Numbered from the stretch's first letter, positions 1 to 11,040 are shown. The stretch is 64,000 nt of DNA from Phenylobacterium kunshanense (GCF_003254525.1 NZ_QFYS01000004.1:186001-250000), one strand, 5' to 3'. A program made the numbers and translations. The notes: generated by a model not told the origin, from the letters alone.

Positions 1-404
1 GCCAGGTCGTAGACCCAGAGGTCACCCTCCACCGGGGCCAGGATCAGCCGGCCCTGCTTGTCCCAGGCGTAGTCGACGACCCCGCGCGTCGCGACCCCGG
101 CCCGCTCGCGGCGGGCCTTCTCGGCCTCGGACAGCTCGCGGTCGGTCGGGGCCAGCAGTTTGCCGTCGAGCAGCAGGCGGGGTGCGCCCCCGGCCACGTC
201 GGCGATCCACAGGTCGCTGACGGTGAGGTCGTCGGCGCGGGTCTTGATGTAGGTGACGGCCTTCCCGTCGGGGGACAGCTTCACGCCCCGGGCGCGCGGG
301 CCCGAAATGTCGGGGCTCTCGAAGATGCGCTTGGCGGGGAGTTGCTCGGCCACGGCAGGGGCGGCGACGAGGAGAGCCGCGACGGCGGCGACAGCGAACT
401 TCAT
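1..404 (-). CDS. S9 family peptidase (DPP-IV-like), N-terminal part only
   Basis: The gene reads leftwards from an ATG at 404 and runs off the window, so only about 134 residues are visible. It opens with a classic signal peptide (MKFAVAAVAALLVAAPAVAE). The following stretch (RIFESPDISGPRARGVKLSPDG, then DLWIADVAGG and DYAWDKQGRLIL) is typical of the beta-propeller N-terminal domain of exported dipeptidyl-peptidase IV-type serine peptidases. The catalytic alpha/beta-hydrolase domain would lie outside the window. The role is inferred to be periplasmic release of dipeptides during peptide scavenging. A different S9 or TolB-like propeller protein is possible because no catalytic residue is visible. 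Confidence 0.75.
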   Translation of the reverse strand, partial: MKFAVAAVAALLVAAPAVAEQLPAKRIFESPDISGPRARGVKLSPDGKAVTYIKTRADDLTVSDLWIADVAGGAPRLLLDGKLLAPTDRELSEAEKARRERAGVATRGVVDYAWDKQGRLILAPVEGDLWVYDL

Positions 405-499
405 GACCGCTGTTGAACAGGGTCCGAAGCGCCTTGGCAATCTGCGCCAGGGCGATCGTAAACCTTGAACCCAGGGCCTCGCCGTGCGACCTCCCCGGC

Positions 500-751
500 A
501 TGAGCGAAAAGACCTCCGACACGCCCCCCGATCGCCTGAGCGTGAACCCGGACAGCCCGTACTACGACGCTGACGTGCTGCAGCGGAACGTGGGCGTGCG
601 GTTCAAGGGGCAGGACAAAACCAACGTCGAGGAATACTGCGTCAGCGAAGGCTGGGTGCGCCTGTCGGTTGGCGCGTCCAAGGACCGCCACGGCAATCCT
701 CTGACCGTGAAGCTCCAGGGCCCTGTGGAACCCTACTTCCGCGAAGGCTGA
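500..751 (+). CDS. DUF3297 family protein
   Basis: This is an 83-residue cytosolic protein with no signal peptide or membrane segment. It matches the DUF3297 family along its whole length: DTPPDRLSVNPDSPYYD near the N-terminus, then GVRFKGQDKTNVEEYCVSEGWVR in two overlapping parts, and a C-terminal GPVEPYF. I chose the ATG at 500 because family members begin a few residues before the DxPPDRL motif; the reading frame is open upstream but unlike the family. The function is unknown. It is monocistronic, transcribed away from the S9 peptidase, and separated by about 350 bp from the receptor gene downstream. Confidence 0.85.
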   Translation: MSEKTSDTPPDRLSVNPDSPYYDADVLQRNVGVRFKGQDKTNVEEYCVSEGWVRLSVGASKDRHGNPLTVKLQGPVEPYFREG

Positions 752-891
752 GCCGCGAGGTGTCACCTCGCGTGTCGCGGGCGCCACAGCTTGCGGGACA
801 ATGACGGTTTGGTGACCCGGGCCAAGTCGGCGATTGCGACCTCGGCCCGGCGTTCCCGGTCCAATTTTCTATTTTTCGTCAGATGCTTGAG

Positions 892-940
892 GCTTCATGC
901 AGCCGGCGCGCGCCGGTTACATGAAGCATTCTCATGTAAC
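892..940 (+). promoter_or_regulatory. Two overlapping palindromes upstream of the first TonB receptor
   Basis: Palindrome A pairs GCTTCATG (892-899) with CATGAAGC (920-927) and encloses a perfect 14-bp palindrome CCGGCGCGCGCCGG (903-916). Palindrome B pairs GTTACATGA (916-924) with TCATGTAAC (932-940) across 7 nt. They share 916-927, so as RNA they are mutually exclusive; as DNA, B looks like a perfect operator. An AT-rich tract (861-877) lies just upstream. The element sits in the 350-bp gene-free stretch 752-1105, about 165 bp before the receptor start. Its function is inference. Confidence 0.6.
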
Positions 941-1004
941 TCCTGAAGCGAACTCCCTAAGCCGTCGCCGGCCACCTGCTTAGACGGCGGCGATGGCAGC
1001 GGCT

Positions 1005-1031
1005 GGGGGCGTCGCTCGGGAAAACGCCCCC
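1005..1031 (+). promoter_or_regulatory. 5'-leader hairpin of the first TonB receptor
   Basis: GGGGGCGT (1005-1012) pairs perfectly with ACGCCCCC (1024-1031) over an 11-nt loop. The hairpin lies about 75 nt before the proposed TTG start and has no T-tract after it, so it is not an intrinsic terminator. It may stabilise or regulate the leader. Confidence 0.4.
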
Positions 1032-1105
1032 CTCCAACCGTGAACGCTGTGAACCAACGCACGCCCGGCGGCCGCGCGGCTCCGGGTCATTGGAGGGATT
1101 GTGAC

Positions 1106-4075
1106 TTGAAGTTCCATTCGACGCGCCAGCGCCTGCTGGCCACTTCGATCATCTGCGGCGCCATGGCCACCGGCTGGGCCGGCGCGGCCCAGGCGCAGGC
1201 CGCGGCCGGCGAGGGCGCCGAACTCGGCGAGATCGTCATCACCGGCTCGCGCATCCGCCGCGACACCTTCTCTTCGCCGTCGCCGATCCAGGTGGTGACG
1301 GCCGAGGCGATCCGCGAGTCGGGCAACACCTCGATCGGCGACATCCTCCTGGATACGCCCAGCATCAACCCGAACCAGAACCAGCAGACGACGTCGGGCA
1401 CGCTGTTCCTGGCGGGCCAGGCCCGCGCCGACATCCGCGGCCTCGGCGCCACCCGGACGCTCGTCCTGATGGACGGCCGCCGACTGCCGTTCTCCGACGC
1501 CTCATCCCCCGCCGTGGACCTGAACACGATCCCGTCGCTGATGATCGAGCAGGTGGACATCGTCCCCGGCGGCGTCTCGGCCGTGTACGGCTCGGAAGCC
1601 ATCTCGGGCGTCGTCAACTTCATCATGAAGAAGCAGCAGGACGGCCTCGAGATCGACCTGCAGGGCGGCATCTCCCAGGAAGGCGACGGCGAGGAACTGC
1701 GCGTCGGCTTCAACTGGGGAGGCAAGTTCCTCGACGACCGCCTGAACGTGCTGGTCGGGGGCGAATACGCCAGCCTCGACAAGATCATGCAAGAGGACCG
1801 GGACTGGGCCTACCCGGGCATCCGCCGCAACAACGCCGCCGGCGTGACCACGCAAACGGTGATTCCGAACTCGCGGACCAACCTCTCGCCCTACGCGACC
1901 TTCCAGCTCGTCGGCGGCAACGTGATCGGCACGGCCCGCGCCGTGACGCTCGACTACCGCAACCCGACTAACGTCGTGCGCCTGTCGAACAACTGCGCCA
2001 CCGCGACGGTTCAGCCCAACTGCCAGGACGAGGCGCTGATCTACAGCGGCATCTACAACGCCCTGCAGGGCAAGGGGACCCGCGGCGTCCTGCGGACCTA
2101 CGTCGACTACAAGATCACCGAGACCTTCAAGGCGTTCGTCGACGCCTCCTACGTGAAGGTGTCGGGCTACGGTATCTTCGTGCCGGCGTTCTCGAACGCC
2201 GCCGGCGGCGGCACGATGCCGGTGGTCCTGCGTGGCGACAACGCCTACCTGAATGGCGGCGGCGCGACCGCCGCGGCGCTGCGGACCGAGTGGCTCGCGG
2301 CCGGCAAGACCCTCACCCAGGGCTCGACCGCGAACGTCGGCAAGATCTGGCAGGAGTTTGGCGGCCGGGACGTGAAGACCGAGCGCGAGCAGTACCGCAT
2401 CGCCGGTGGGATCAACGGCTCGTTCGAGACCTTTGGCCGCAAGGTCAACATGGACAGCTACGTCCAGTACTCGCGGCTGGATGGTTCGACGATCTCCTAC
2501 AACGTGCCGAACATCGCCCGCGTCCAGCAGGCGACCGACGCGGTGCTGCTGAACGGCCAGGTCGTCTGCCGCGACGCCGCCGCCCGGGCCGCGGGCTGCG
2601 CCCCGTGGGACCTGGTCAACGGGGCCTCGCGCGAAGCCGTCCTGTGGGCCAATGCCACCTCGGTGACCGACCAGAAGATCACCCAGACGGTCGCCGGCCT
2701 GAACTTCGCCACCGACCTGTTCGAGCTTCCGGCCGGCCCTGTGGGCGCAGCCTTCGGCTTTGAATACCGCAAGGAGACCAGCTTCTTCGAGCAGGACGCC
2801 CTGGGGGCGTCGGGGGCCCTGTTCTTCAACGCCATCGGGACCCGCGAAGGCGAGTACAACGTCAAGGAAGCCTACGGCGAAGTGCGGGTGCCGATCCTGA
2901 AGGGCGTTCCGTTCGCCGAGGAGCTCACCATCGAGGCGGCCGGCCGCGTGTCGGACTACTCGACGGTCGGCGGCACCGACCAGTACCGGATCGGCCTGAA
3001 CTGGTCGCCGGTGAAGGACGTCCGCTTCCGCCTGTCGGAAGCGACCGCCGTTCGCGCCCCGAACATCATCGAGCTGTTCTCGCCGCAGAGCCGCAACTTC
3101 ACCACCGCCGCCACCGACCCCTGCGACGCCGCGGTCTTCCGCGGCGCCACGGCGGCCCAGCAGGCCGCCCGTCGCGTCACCTGCGCCGCCGCCATCCCGG
3201 GCTGGAATTCGGCGACCTTCCAGTCGAACTTCGGCACCGGCCGCCCGTCGCTGGCCCTGCTGCAGGGGGGTAACCCGGACCTCGGTCCCGAGACCGCCCA
3301 CACCTACCAGTACGGTGTCGTGATCCAGCCCCGCTGGATCCCGAACCTTCAGATCTCCGTCGACTTCTTCAAGTACAACATCGACGGCCAGATCAGCACG
3401 ATCCCGATCAACACCCTTCTGCAGCAGCTCTGCTACGACGACGCGACTGTTCCCTATGCGTCGAACCAGTACTGCGCCCAGATCCGTCGCGACCCCACCG
3501 GCAACGGCGGCAGCGGCATCGTCGGCGGGGTGTCGGAAGTCATCCTGGTCAACCAGAACGTCGCCAAGGTGAAGGTCGAGGGTTACGACTACTCGATCGC
3601 CTACGGCTTCCACACCGAGGATCTGTTCGGCAAGGACTACGGCAACATCGCCCTGCGCCTGGACGCCACCTGGATGTATGGGTTCCAGCTCCAGGGCCTG
3701 CCGGGGCAGGCGTACACCCAGCTCGCCAACAGCATCAACAACGGCCTGCCCGAGTGGAAGGCGAACGGGACGATCCGCTGGTCGAACGACAAGGCGTCGG
3801 TCACCTGGAGCACCCTGTGGATCGACTCCATGATCGCCAACAGCGCGCTGCAGCCGAACCAGCTCGACCCGTACTACACGGGCGACTACTGGCGGCACGA
3901 CCTGCGGGTGACCTACAAGATCCGCGACGAGATCACGATGCGGGCCGGGGTGATCAACGTCTTCGACCGCCACCCGCCTGCGCTGCCGGAGACCTACACC
4001 GGCACGGGCATCGGGTCGTCGCAGTACGACAACCGCGGCCGGTTCTTCTTCGTCGGCGCGGGCATGCGCTTCTAG
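1106..4075 (+). CDS. TonB-dependent outer-membrane receptor, paralogue 1
   Basis: This is a large outer-membrane receptor of about 989 residues. I prefer the TTG at 1106 because GGAGGG (1092-1097) is well spaced before it and it gives a signal peptide ending near AAQAQ; an upstream in-frame ATG at 1040 would bury that signal sequence. A TonB-box-like EIVITGSRI is followed by a plug domain (TSIGDILLDTPSI, RGLGATRTLVLMDGRRLP, GVSAVYGSEAISGVVNF) and a beta-barrel ending in a terminal Phe (GAGMRF), as outer-membrane porin-like barrels do. The substrate is unknown; the lineage favours plant-polymer oligosaccharides or other large ligands. It is highly similar to the inverted paralogue at 11147-14113. 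Confidence 0.95.
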   Translation: MKFHSTRQRLLATSIICGAMATGWAGAAQAQAAAGEGAELGEIVITGSRIRRDTFSSPSPIQVVTAEAIRESGNTSIGDILLDTPSINPNQNQQTTSGTLFLAGQARADIRGLGATRTLVLMDGRRLPFSDASSPAVDLNTIPSLMIEQVDIVPGGVSAVYGSEAISGVVNFIMKKQQDGLEIDLQGGISQEGDGEELRVGFNWGGKFLDDRLNVLVGGEYASLDKIMQEDRDWAYPGIRRNNAAGVTTQTVIPNSRTNLSPYATFQLVGGNVIGTARAVTLDYRNPTNVVRLSNNCATATVQPNCQDEALIYSGIYNALQGKGTRGVLRTYVDYKITETFKAFVDASYVKVSGYGIFVPAFSNAAGGGTMPVVLRGDNAYLNGGGATAAALRTEWLAAGKTLTQGSTANVGKIWQEFGGRDVKTEREQYRIAGGINGSFETFGRKVNMDSYVQYSRLDGSTISYNVPNIARVQQATDAVLLNGQVVCRDAAARAAGCAPWDLVNGASREAVLWANATSVTDQKITQTVAGLNFATDLFELPAGPVGAAFGFEYRKETSFFEQDALGASGALFFNAIGTREGEYNVKEAYGEVRVPILKGVPFAEELTIEAAGRVSDYSTVGGTDQYRIGLNWSPVKDVRFRLSEATAVRAPNIIELFSPQSRNFTTAATDPCDAAVFRGATAAQQAARRVTCAAAIPGWNSATFQSNFGTGRPSLALLQGGNPDLGPETAHTYQYGVVIQPRWIPNLQISVDFFKYNIDGQISTIPINTLLQQLCYDDATVPYASNQYCAQIRRDPTGNGGSGIVGGVSEVILVNQNVAKVKVEGYDYSIAYGFHTEDLFGKDYGNIALRLDATWMYGFQLQGLPGQAYTQLANSINNGLPEWKANGTIRWSNDKASVTWSTLWIDSMIANSALQPNQLDPYYTGDYWRHDLRVTYKIRDEITMRAGVINVFDRHPPALPETYTGTGIGSSQYDNRGRFFFVGAGMRF
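3143..3242 (+). repeat. 100-nt tract identical to the inverted receptor paralogue
   Basis: By eye this stretch is identical, in reverse complement, to 11977-12076. Flanking codons differ at third positions on both sides (for example GCGGTCTTCC here against GCCGTGTTCC in the other copy). A 100-nt block of perfect identity inside genes that otherwise differ at scattered synonymous positions suggests recent gene conversion. Confidence 0.75.
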
Positions 4076-4130
4076 TCCGGAGAGTGATGGTCCGCCCCGC
4101 TGGCTTGCCGCGGGGCGTGGCCTGATCGGG

Positions 4131-4166
4131 AGGCCCTTCCGCCGGCTCGCCGCGGGAGGGCCTTTT
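4131..4166 (+). terminator. Intrinsic terminator after TonB receptor 1
   Basis: AGGCCCTTCCGC (4131-4142) pairs with GCGGGAGGGCCT (4152-4163), 12 bp with one G-T wobble and a 9-nt loop, followed by T residues through 4166. It lies about 55 bp after the receptor stop and just beyond the end of convergent aroB. A second GC stem (GCCCCGC with GCGGGGC, about 4093-4116) precedes it. Confidence 0.8.
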
Positions 4167-4179
4167 CGCGTCCGGGAGA

Positions 4180-5292
4180 CTATCCCCGGGCGCCCTCTTC
4201 GATGAGGAAGTCGCGAACCGCGGCGGCGTCCACGTCCTTGGCCGTGAAGGCGTCGCCAAGTGCGCGCATCAGAATGAAGGTCAGGCGGCCCGCTTCGGCC
4301 TTCTTGTCTTGCGCCATGTGCGCGACGAGGCGCGCCGCGTCGAAGGGATGACCCGGGACCTCGTCAAGCCGCGTCGGCAGGCCGCCGGCGGCGACGGCGC
4401 GCACGCCGCGCTCGGCGTCCTGGCCGCTGACGAGACCCTGGCGGGCCGAGAACCGCAGCGCCAGCGCCATGCCGGCGCCGACCGCTTCGCCGTGCAGCAG
4501 CGCCGAGCCGTATCCGGTTTCGGCCTCCAGCGCGTGACCGAAGGTATGCCCGAGGTTCAGCAGCGCCCGCCGGCCCTGCTCCCGCTCGTCCTCGGCGACG
4601 ATCTCGGCCTTCATTTCTACCGAGCGCGCCACCGCCTGGGCCAGGGCCTCAGGTTCGCGCGCCAGCACCGCGGCGGCGTTCGCTTCCAGCCACTCGAAAA
4701 ACCGCAAATCGCCGAGCAGGCCGTACTTGATCACCTCGGCATAGCCGGCCCGCATCTCCCGGTCGGGAAGGGTGGCGAGCACGCCGAGGTCGGCCAGCAC
4801 CAGCCGCGGCTGGTGGAACGCGCCCACCAGGTTCTTGCCGCGCGGGGTGTCGATCGCCGTCTTTCCGCCGACCGAGGAGTCCACCTGGGCCAGCAGGGTC
4901 GTCGGGATCTGAACGAAATCGATGCCGCGCTTGTAGATCGCGGCTGCAAAGCCGGCCAGGTCGCCCACCACCCCGCCGCCGAACGCGGTGACGAGGTCTC
5001 CGCGATCCAGCTCGAGGGCCAGGAGCCGGTCGGACACGTCGGCCAGGCCCTCGAAGCTCTTGGTCTGCTCTCCCGGAGGCACGATCACGGGCAGGGCGGT
5101 GACGCCCGCCGACGCCAGCGCCGCGGTCAGGCGCTCGCCATGCAGCGCCCAGACCGTCTCGTCGCTGACCACAGCGGTCCGGCCGCGCTTCAGGAACGGA
5201 GCAATGAACCGGCCGGCGGTGTCCAGCAGCCCGTCGCCCACGACGACGTCATAAGCCCTGGAGCCAAGGCCGACGGGAATGGTCCGGCTCAT
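4180..5292 (-). CDS. aroB: 3-dehydroquinate synthase
   Basis: This 370-residue cytosolic enzyme converts DAHP to 3-dehydroquinate, the second step of the shikimate pathway, using NAD and a divalent metal. The NAD-binding [13 protein letters not shown], the substrate/metal region [29 protein letters not shown], and the metal-binding histidines in [11 protein letters not shown] and [11 protein letters not shown] are all intact. The ATG at 5292 overlaps the aroK stop in an ATGA junction, so the two are translationally coupled in the order aroK-aroB. Length is normal for the family and nothing is missing. Confidence 0.98.
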   Translation of the reverse strand: MSRTIPVGLGSRAYDVVVGDGLLDTAGRFIAPFLKRGRTAVVSDETVWALHGERLTAALASAGVTALPVIVPPGEQTKSFEGLADVSDRLLALELDRGDLVTAFGGGVVGDLAGFAAAIYKRGIDFVQIPTTLLAQVDSSVGGKTAIDTPRGKNLVGAFHQPRLVLADLGVLATLPDREMRAGYAEVIKYGLLGDLRFFEWLEANAAAVLAREPEALAQAVARSVEMKAEIVAEDEREQGRRALLNLGHTFGHALEAETGYGSALLHGEAVGAGMALALRFSARQGLVSGQDAERGVRAVAAGGLPTRLDEVPGHPFDAARLVAHMAQDKKAEAGRLTFILMRALGDAFTAKDVDAAAVRDFLIEEGARG

Positions 5293-5837
5293 GCGGCTGG
5301 CTCGCCAAGGTAGTCGGAAAGTGCGCTGATCACCTGGCCGACGGTGACGTGGTGCGCGGCGTCCCCCGTCTCGACGGTGATATCGGCCTCGGCATAGACC
5401 GGATAGCGGACCTCGGCCTGGGCCTTGAGGACCTCCATGGGATCCTTGCCGGCGATCAGCGGCCGGTTGTCCTTGCGCCCGACCCTTCGGGCCAGAACGT
5501 CGAGGTCGGTCTTGAGCCAGACCGAGATGGCGCGTTCCTTGATCAGCGCGCGCGTCTCGGGGTTCATGAAGGCGCCGCCACCGGTGGCCAGCACGTGTGG
5601 CGGGCCTTCCAGCAGGCGCGAGATCACTCGGCGCTCGCCGTCGCGGAACGCGGGCTCGCCCATCTCGGCGAAGATTTCGGGAATGGTGCGGCCGGCGGCG
5701 GCCTCCACCTCGGTGTCGGCGTCGCGGAAGGGCAGGCCCAGTGCGCTGGCGAGGCGCCGGCCGACACTCGACTTGCCGACGCCCATGAGGCCGACAAGCG
5801 CGATCGTGCGGCGGCGGAGGGGTTCGTAGCGGTCCAT
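5289..5837 (-). CDS. aroK: Shikimate kinase
   Basis: This 182-residue enzyme phosphorylates the 3-hydroxyl of shikimate with ATP. It carries the Walker A loop GLMGVGKSS near residue 20, the shikimate-binding FRDADTEVE, a Gly-rich ATGGGAF segment, and a lid-type [10 protein letters not shown]. It is the first gene of the aroK-aroB operon and overlaps aroB by four bases. Only 68 bp separate its start from the divergent gene at 5906, so both promoters must lie in or beside that gap. It is standard in length. Confidence 0.97.
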   Translation of the reverse strand: MDRYEPLRRRTIALVGLMGVGKSSVGRRLASALGLPFRDADTEVEAAAGRTIPEIFAEMGEPAFRDGERRVISRLLEGPPHVLATGGGAFMNPETRALIKERAISVWLKTDLDVLARRVGRKDNRPLIAGKDPMEVLKAQAEVRYPVYAEADITVETGDAAHHVTVGQVISALSDYLGEPAA

Positions 5838-5905
5838 CTGAGCGCGCAGCCTTTACACGAGCCTGTGAGCTCGCGCCAACGGAAGGGCGTGGGTAAGGTG
5901 GGCCC

Positions 5906-7093
5906 ATGTTGCGCACCGTGCTTTTCGCCGCCGTCCTCGCCGTGGCCACGCCGGCCGTCGCCCAGGTCGAGGTGGTCCCTCTGGCCGCTCCCGACGCCTT
6001 CTCGACACCGGGCCGCGACACCGGCCTGCCCGCCGATCTGTGGGCTGGAACACCGGTGGAGACGGCGCGCACGGTGCTGCCCTTGCTCGGCGCCCGGCCC
6101 TTGTCGCCCGCTGCGGCGGTGCTGGCGCGAAGACTCCTCGCCACCGGCGCGCGCGGACCTGAAGGTTCGGCGGGCGATGATACGCTGGCCGGCCAGCGAG
6201 CCTCGGCCCTGCTGGCCCTGGGCGACGTCGCGGCCGCGGCGCGCATCCTCGACCGCGCGCCGGGGCTGGAGCGCAACGCCGAACTGTCGCGGGCGGCGGC
6301 CGAGGCGGCCTTGCTGGCCGGCGACGCTCCACGCGCCTGCCGGATCGCCGAGGGTCTGGCGACCGGTCGGGGCGAGGCGTACTGGCTGCGTCTGCGGGCC
6401 TTCTGCCAGGCCGAGGCGGGGCAGCCCGCCCAGGCCCAGCTCACCTTCGACCTCGCCCAGGCGCAGGGCCGCGACGTCGTCTACGGCCGTCTGATGACGG
6501 CGAAGCTGGCGGGCGCTGCCCCCGGGGCCGCCTCCCTGCGCAATGGGCTCGACCTGGCGCTGTCCCGCTCGCTGAACCTTGACCTCGCGGCCGCAAAGCC
6601 CTCGCCGGCGGTCGCCGCCGCGCTGTCGGGCGCCGAGCCGCCCCCGCCGGTCTTCGACACCTCCGCGATCGACGCACAGATCGGCGGGCTCGGCGCCTCC
6701 GTCCTACAGGGGCTCCCACCGGAAGGGGCGCTCTCCGCCCTGATCGCCGCCGCCGCGGACGCGGACGCGAAGACCAGACCACGCCTTCAGGGCGCTGCGC
6801 TGCTGCTGGCGGCCCTCGCCAACGACCTGCCGGGCCCAGACCGCCTGCGCGTATCGGCCTTCGCGATCCCGGAGGGCAAGGCGCCTGCCGGTCGCAACCT
6901 GGCCCTGGAAGCCGCCGCCGACGCGCGGCGCGCGGGCGAGGCCGCGCTGCTGGCGCTCTGGACCAGCGCGGAGGCCGGCGTCGCGGGGCCGGCCCTGCCT
7001 GATCGCGTCCGCATCGTCCGTGTCCTGGCGCGGGCGGGGTTCGCCGACGAGGCGCGGCTGTTCGTCCTGGAAGGCCTGGCCGGCCTGAAATGA
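5906..7093 (+). CDS. Exported Ala-rich hypothetical protein
   Basis: This 395-residue protein begins with a signal peptide ([20 protein letters not shown]) and is otherwise strongly Ala/Leu-rich and probably all-helical, with TPR-like stretches such as [20 protein letters not shown] and [20 protein letters not shown] do not recognise a named domain. It overlaps xerD by four bases (ATGA), so the two are co-translated. Its position between aroK and xerD resembles the arrangement I recall in other Caulobacterales, which suggests a conserved but uncharacterised periplasmic protein. An active-site motif is not apparent. Confidence 0.8.
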   Translation: MLRTVLFAAVLAVATPAVAQVEVVPLAAPDAFSTPGRDTGLPADLWAGTPVETARTVLPLLGARPLSPAAAVLARRLLATGARGPEGSAGDDTLAGQRASALLALGDVAAAARILDRAPGLERNAELSRAAAEAALLAGDAPRACRIAEGLATGRGEAYWLRLRAFCQAEAGQPAQAQLTFDLAQAQGRDVVYGRLMTAKLAGAAPGAASLRNGLDLALSRSLNLDLAAAKPSPAVAAALSGAEPPPPVFDTSAIDAQIGGLGASVLQGLPPEGALSALIAAAADADAKTRPRLQGAALLLAALANDLPGPDRLRVSAFAIPEGKAPAGRNLALEAAADARRAGEAALLALWTSAEAGVAGPALPDRVRIVRVLARAGFADEARLFVLEGLAGLK

Positions 7094-8001
7094 GCAGGGG
7101 GGGCGACTGGACCGAGGCCTTCCTTGAGATGATGTCCGTGGAGCGGGCCGCCGCGCGCAACACGCTGAACGCCTACGCCCGCGACCTCGCCGACGCCGGC
7201 GCCTTTCTGGCGGCCCGTGGCCCAGGTCTGGACGGCGCCTCGGCGGAGGATGTGGAAGCCTATTTCGCCGACCTTGGCGCGCGCGGGCTCTCCCCGGCCA
7301 CCGCGGCCCGGCGCCGCGCCGCGGTGCGGCAGTTCTATCGCTTTGTCCTGGGGGAGGGCTGGCGGACGGACGATCCCTCGCGCCGGGTCGAGGCGCCGAA
7401 GAAGGGCCGTCCGCTCCCCAAGATCCTGAGCCGCGAAGAGATGGACCGCCTGATCGCCGCCGCGGCTGCGCGGGATGGCGCCCAGGGGCTGCGGTTCGGC
7501 TGCATGGTGGAACTGGCCTATGCGTCGGGCCTGCGCATCTCAGAACTGACGGCGCTGCCGCTCGCCGCCCTGGCGCGCGATCCCGCCTATCTGATCGTGG
7601 AGGGCAAGGGCGGCAAGGAACGGCTGGCTCCGCTCAACGACACGGCCCGGGCTACGGTGAAAGCCTATCTGGACGTTCGACCACAGTTCCTGCCGAAGGG
7701 CGACAAGGCCAACCCCTGGCTGTTTCCGTCGCGGGGAAAGGCTGGCCGCCTGACGCCGCGCCGGTTCGCCCAGGTGCTGGACGAGGCCGCCGCCGACGCC
7801 GGGATCGATCCCGTGCGTGTCAGCCCCCACGTCCTGCGGCACGCCTTCGCCACCCACCTTCTGGAGGGTGGCGCGGACCTGCGGGTCGTCCAGAAGCTGC
7901 TCGGACACGCAGACATCGGGACGACCCAGATCTATACCCACGTCGCCACCGATCGACTGCGCGAGGTGGTGGCGACCAAGCATCCGCTGGCGAAGAAGTA
8001 G
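7090..8001 (+). CDS. xerD: Site-specific tyrosine recombinase XerD
   Basis: This 303-residue tyrosine recombinase is expected to resolve chromosome dimers at dif together with XerC under FtsK control. The N-terminal SAM-like DNA-binding domain (residues 1-90) precedes the catalytic domain. All catalytic residues are visible: Arg149 (ASGLRISEL), Lys173 in the GKGGKER hairpin, His247 and Arg250 (SPHVLRHAFATHL), His273 (LLGHADIGTT) and the nucleophile Tyr282 (QIYTHV). It is co-translated with the upstream exported gene. No integrase-type neighbours or attachment sites are present, so a housekeeping Xer role is favoured over a mobile integrase. Confidence 0.95.
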   Translation: MSRGGDWTEAFLEMMSVERAAARNTLNAYARDLADAGAFLAARGPGLDGASAEDVEAYFADLGARGLSPATAARRRAAVRQFYRFVLGEGWRTDDPSRRVEAPKKGRPLPKILSREEMDRLIAAAAARDGAQGLRFGCMVELAYASGLRISELTALPLAALARDPAYLIVEGKGGKERLAPLNDTARATVKAYLDVRPQFLPKGDKANPWLFPSRGKAGRLTPRRFAQVLDEAAADAGIDPVRVSPHVLRHAFATHLLEGGADLRVVQKLLGHADIGTTQIYTHVATDRLREVVATKHPLAKK

Positions 8002-8021
8002 GGGCCGCGCGAGGCGGCCCC
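8001..8021. terminator. Hairpin between convergent xerD and the glycine-zipper gene
   Basis: GGGGCCGC (8001-8008) pairs perfectly with GCGGCCCC (8014-8021) over 5 nt. It begins at the last base of the xerD stop and ends 9 bp before the end of the convergent gene. It lacks a T-tract on either strand, so it is only a possible bidirectional stop. Confidence 0.4.
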
Positions 8022-8030
8022 AGACTTCAC

Positions 8031-8804
8031 TCAGCCCGTGATGCGATAGCGGCCGTCGCCGTCGGGGCAGACCCGGACGTAGCGCATGTCGCGGCCGTAG
8101 GCGTCCACCGGGGCGGGGGCGAGGCGGCAGCGTTGGCGGCTGTAGTAGTCGTAGTTGTAGGCGCTGGAGTAGCGGGTGCGCCCCTCGCGGTAGGGCACGG
8201 TGTCGTCGTAGCTGAAGTACGGCCCGCGGCTGTCGCACTTGTAGCGGTCGTTGGCGTTACCCACGGCCGCGCCGACACCGGCGCCCACCAGGCCGCCGAG
8301 AACCGCGCCCTCGGTCCGGGCGTTGCGCGCGGCCACGTTGGAGCCGAGCACGGCCCCGGCCAGGGCGCCGATCAGGCCGCCGGCTACGGTCGAATTGTTG
8401 TTGTCGCAGCGCACGTTGGCCGAGACGTTGCGGCCGTAGTACCCGGCGTAGGGCGGCGTCTCGTAGCGGGTCCAATAGGTCTGGTCCCACACCGGCCGCG
8501 GATACATGCGGGCATAGGCTCCGGCGCCATAGCGACGGTCGTAGATGCCGCGGGCCCGCTCCCACTCCGCCAGTCGACGTTCATAGTCGCGGCGCGCGAT
8601 GCGATAGTTGCGGCGGGACTCGCGGTAGTCCTGGCGCGCCTCCCGATAGTCGTCGCGCGTCTGGTCGTACTGCACCCGCTCGCGCTCGTACTCGCGCTGC
8701 TGGCGCAGGTATTCGTCCGTCGGCCGATAGGATTGCGCCGCGGCCGGCAGGGCGGTGGCGAGGGCCAGCGCCGAGGCCATTGCGATCTTCATATTCCGGT
8801 TCAT
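8031..8804 (-). CDS. Glycine-zipper envelope protein with a Tyr-heptad helix
   Basis: This 257-residue exported protein has a signal peptide (MKIAMASALALATALPAAAQ), an N-terminal charged helix from about residue 26 to 90, and a glycine-zipper segment (AGGLIGALAGAVLGSNVA and GAVLGGLVGAGVGAAVG), as in 17-kDa surface-antigen/Rickettsia-type outer-membrane proteins. The ATG at 8804 has an AGGAGG about 8 nt upstream. Aromatic residues occur at exactly 7-residue spacing (Tyr32, 39, 46, 53, 60, 67, 74, Trp81, Tyr88), mostly with Arg between them. The C-terminal third is Tyr/Arg-rich and contains cysteines. The role is inferred to be outer-membrane or periplasmic; no enzyme motif is present. Confidence 0.85.
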   Translation of the reverse strand: MNRNMKIAMASALALATALPAAAQSYRPTDEYLRQQREYERERVQYDQTRDDYREARQDYRESRRNYRIARRDYERRLAEWERARGIYDRRYGAGAYARMYPRPVWDQTYWTRYETPPYAGYYGRNVSANVRCDNNNSTVAGGLIGALAGAVLGSNVAARNARTEGAVLGGLVGAGVGAAVGNANDRYKCDSRGPYFSYDDTVPYREGRTRYSSAYNYDYYSRQRCRLAPAPVDAYGRDMRYVRVCPDGDGRYRITG

Positions 8805-8966
8805 CTGTTGCCTCCTGGTCTCCTCGATGGGCCGGGAAACGCCGGTCGACCGGCCGCGTTCCGCCGCCGCGGAACCCTGGGTAAGCCGTACCGCTTGTGA
8901 CGGCGCCGGTTCGCGCCTACTTTCCGCCGCTTCCCGGGGCGGCAGCCTCTTACGGACGGACGCCTG

Positions 8967-11011
<2,045 letters not shown>

Positions 11012-11040
11012 TCCACCCCGCTTCATCGCAGGCAAAAGAA

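Noticed and set aside
892..940. Cobalamin, TPP or other known riboswitch before receptor 1
   Set aside because: No known conserved box was recognised; only the palindromes are supported.
1502..3973. Open frame of over 800 codons antisense to receptor 1
   Set aside because: It is a GC-skew shadow of the receptor: the protein is low-complexity Val/Gly/Asp/Arg without motifs, and the same artefact occurs opposite receptor 2.
4180..6444. Single continuous frame covering aroB and upstream sequence, as if a fusion
   Set aside because: AroB begins at 5292 after an ATGA overlap. The upstream part is out of frame with aroK and is Arg/Pro/Ala-rich noise.
7090..8001. XerD as a mobile-element integrase driving the receptor inversion
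   Set aside because: Length, motifs and operon context fit housekeeping XerD, and no short recombination sites were seen at the receptor ends.
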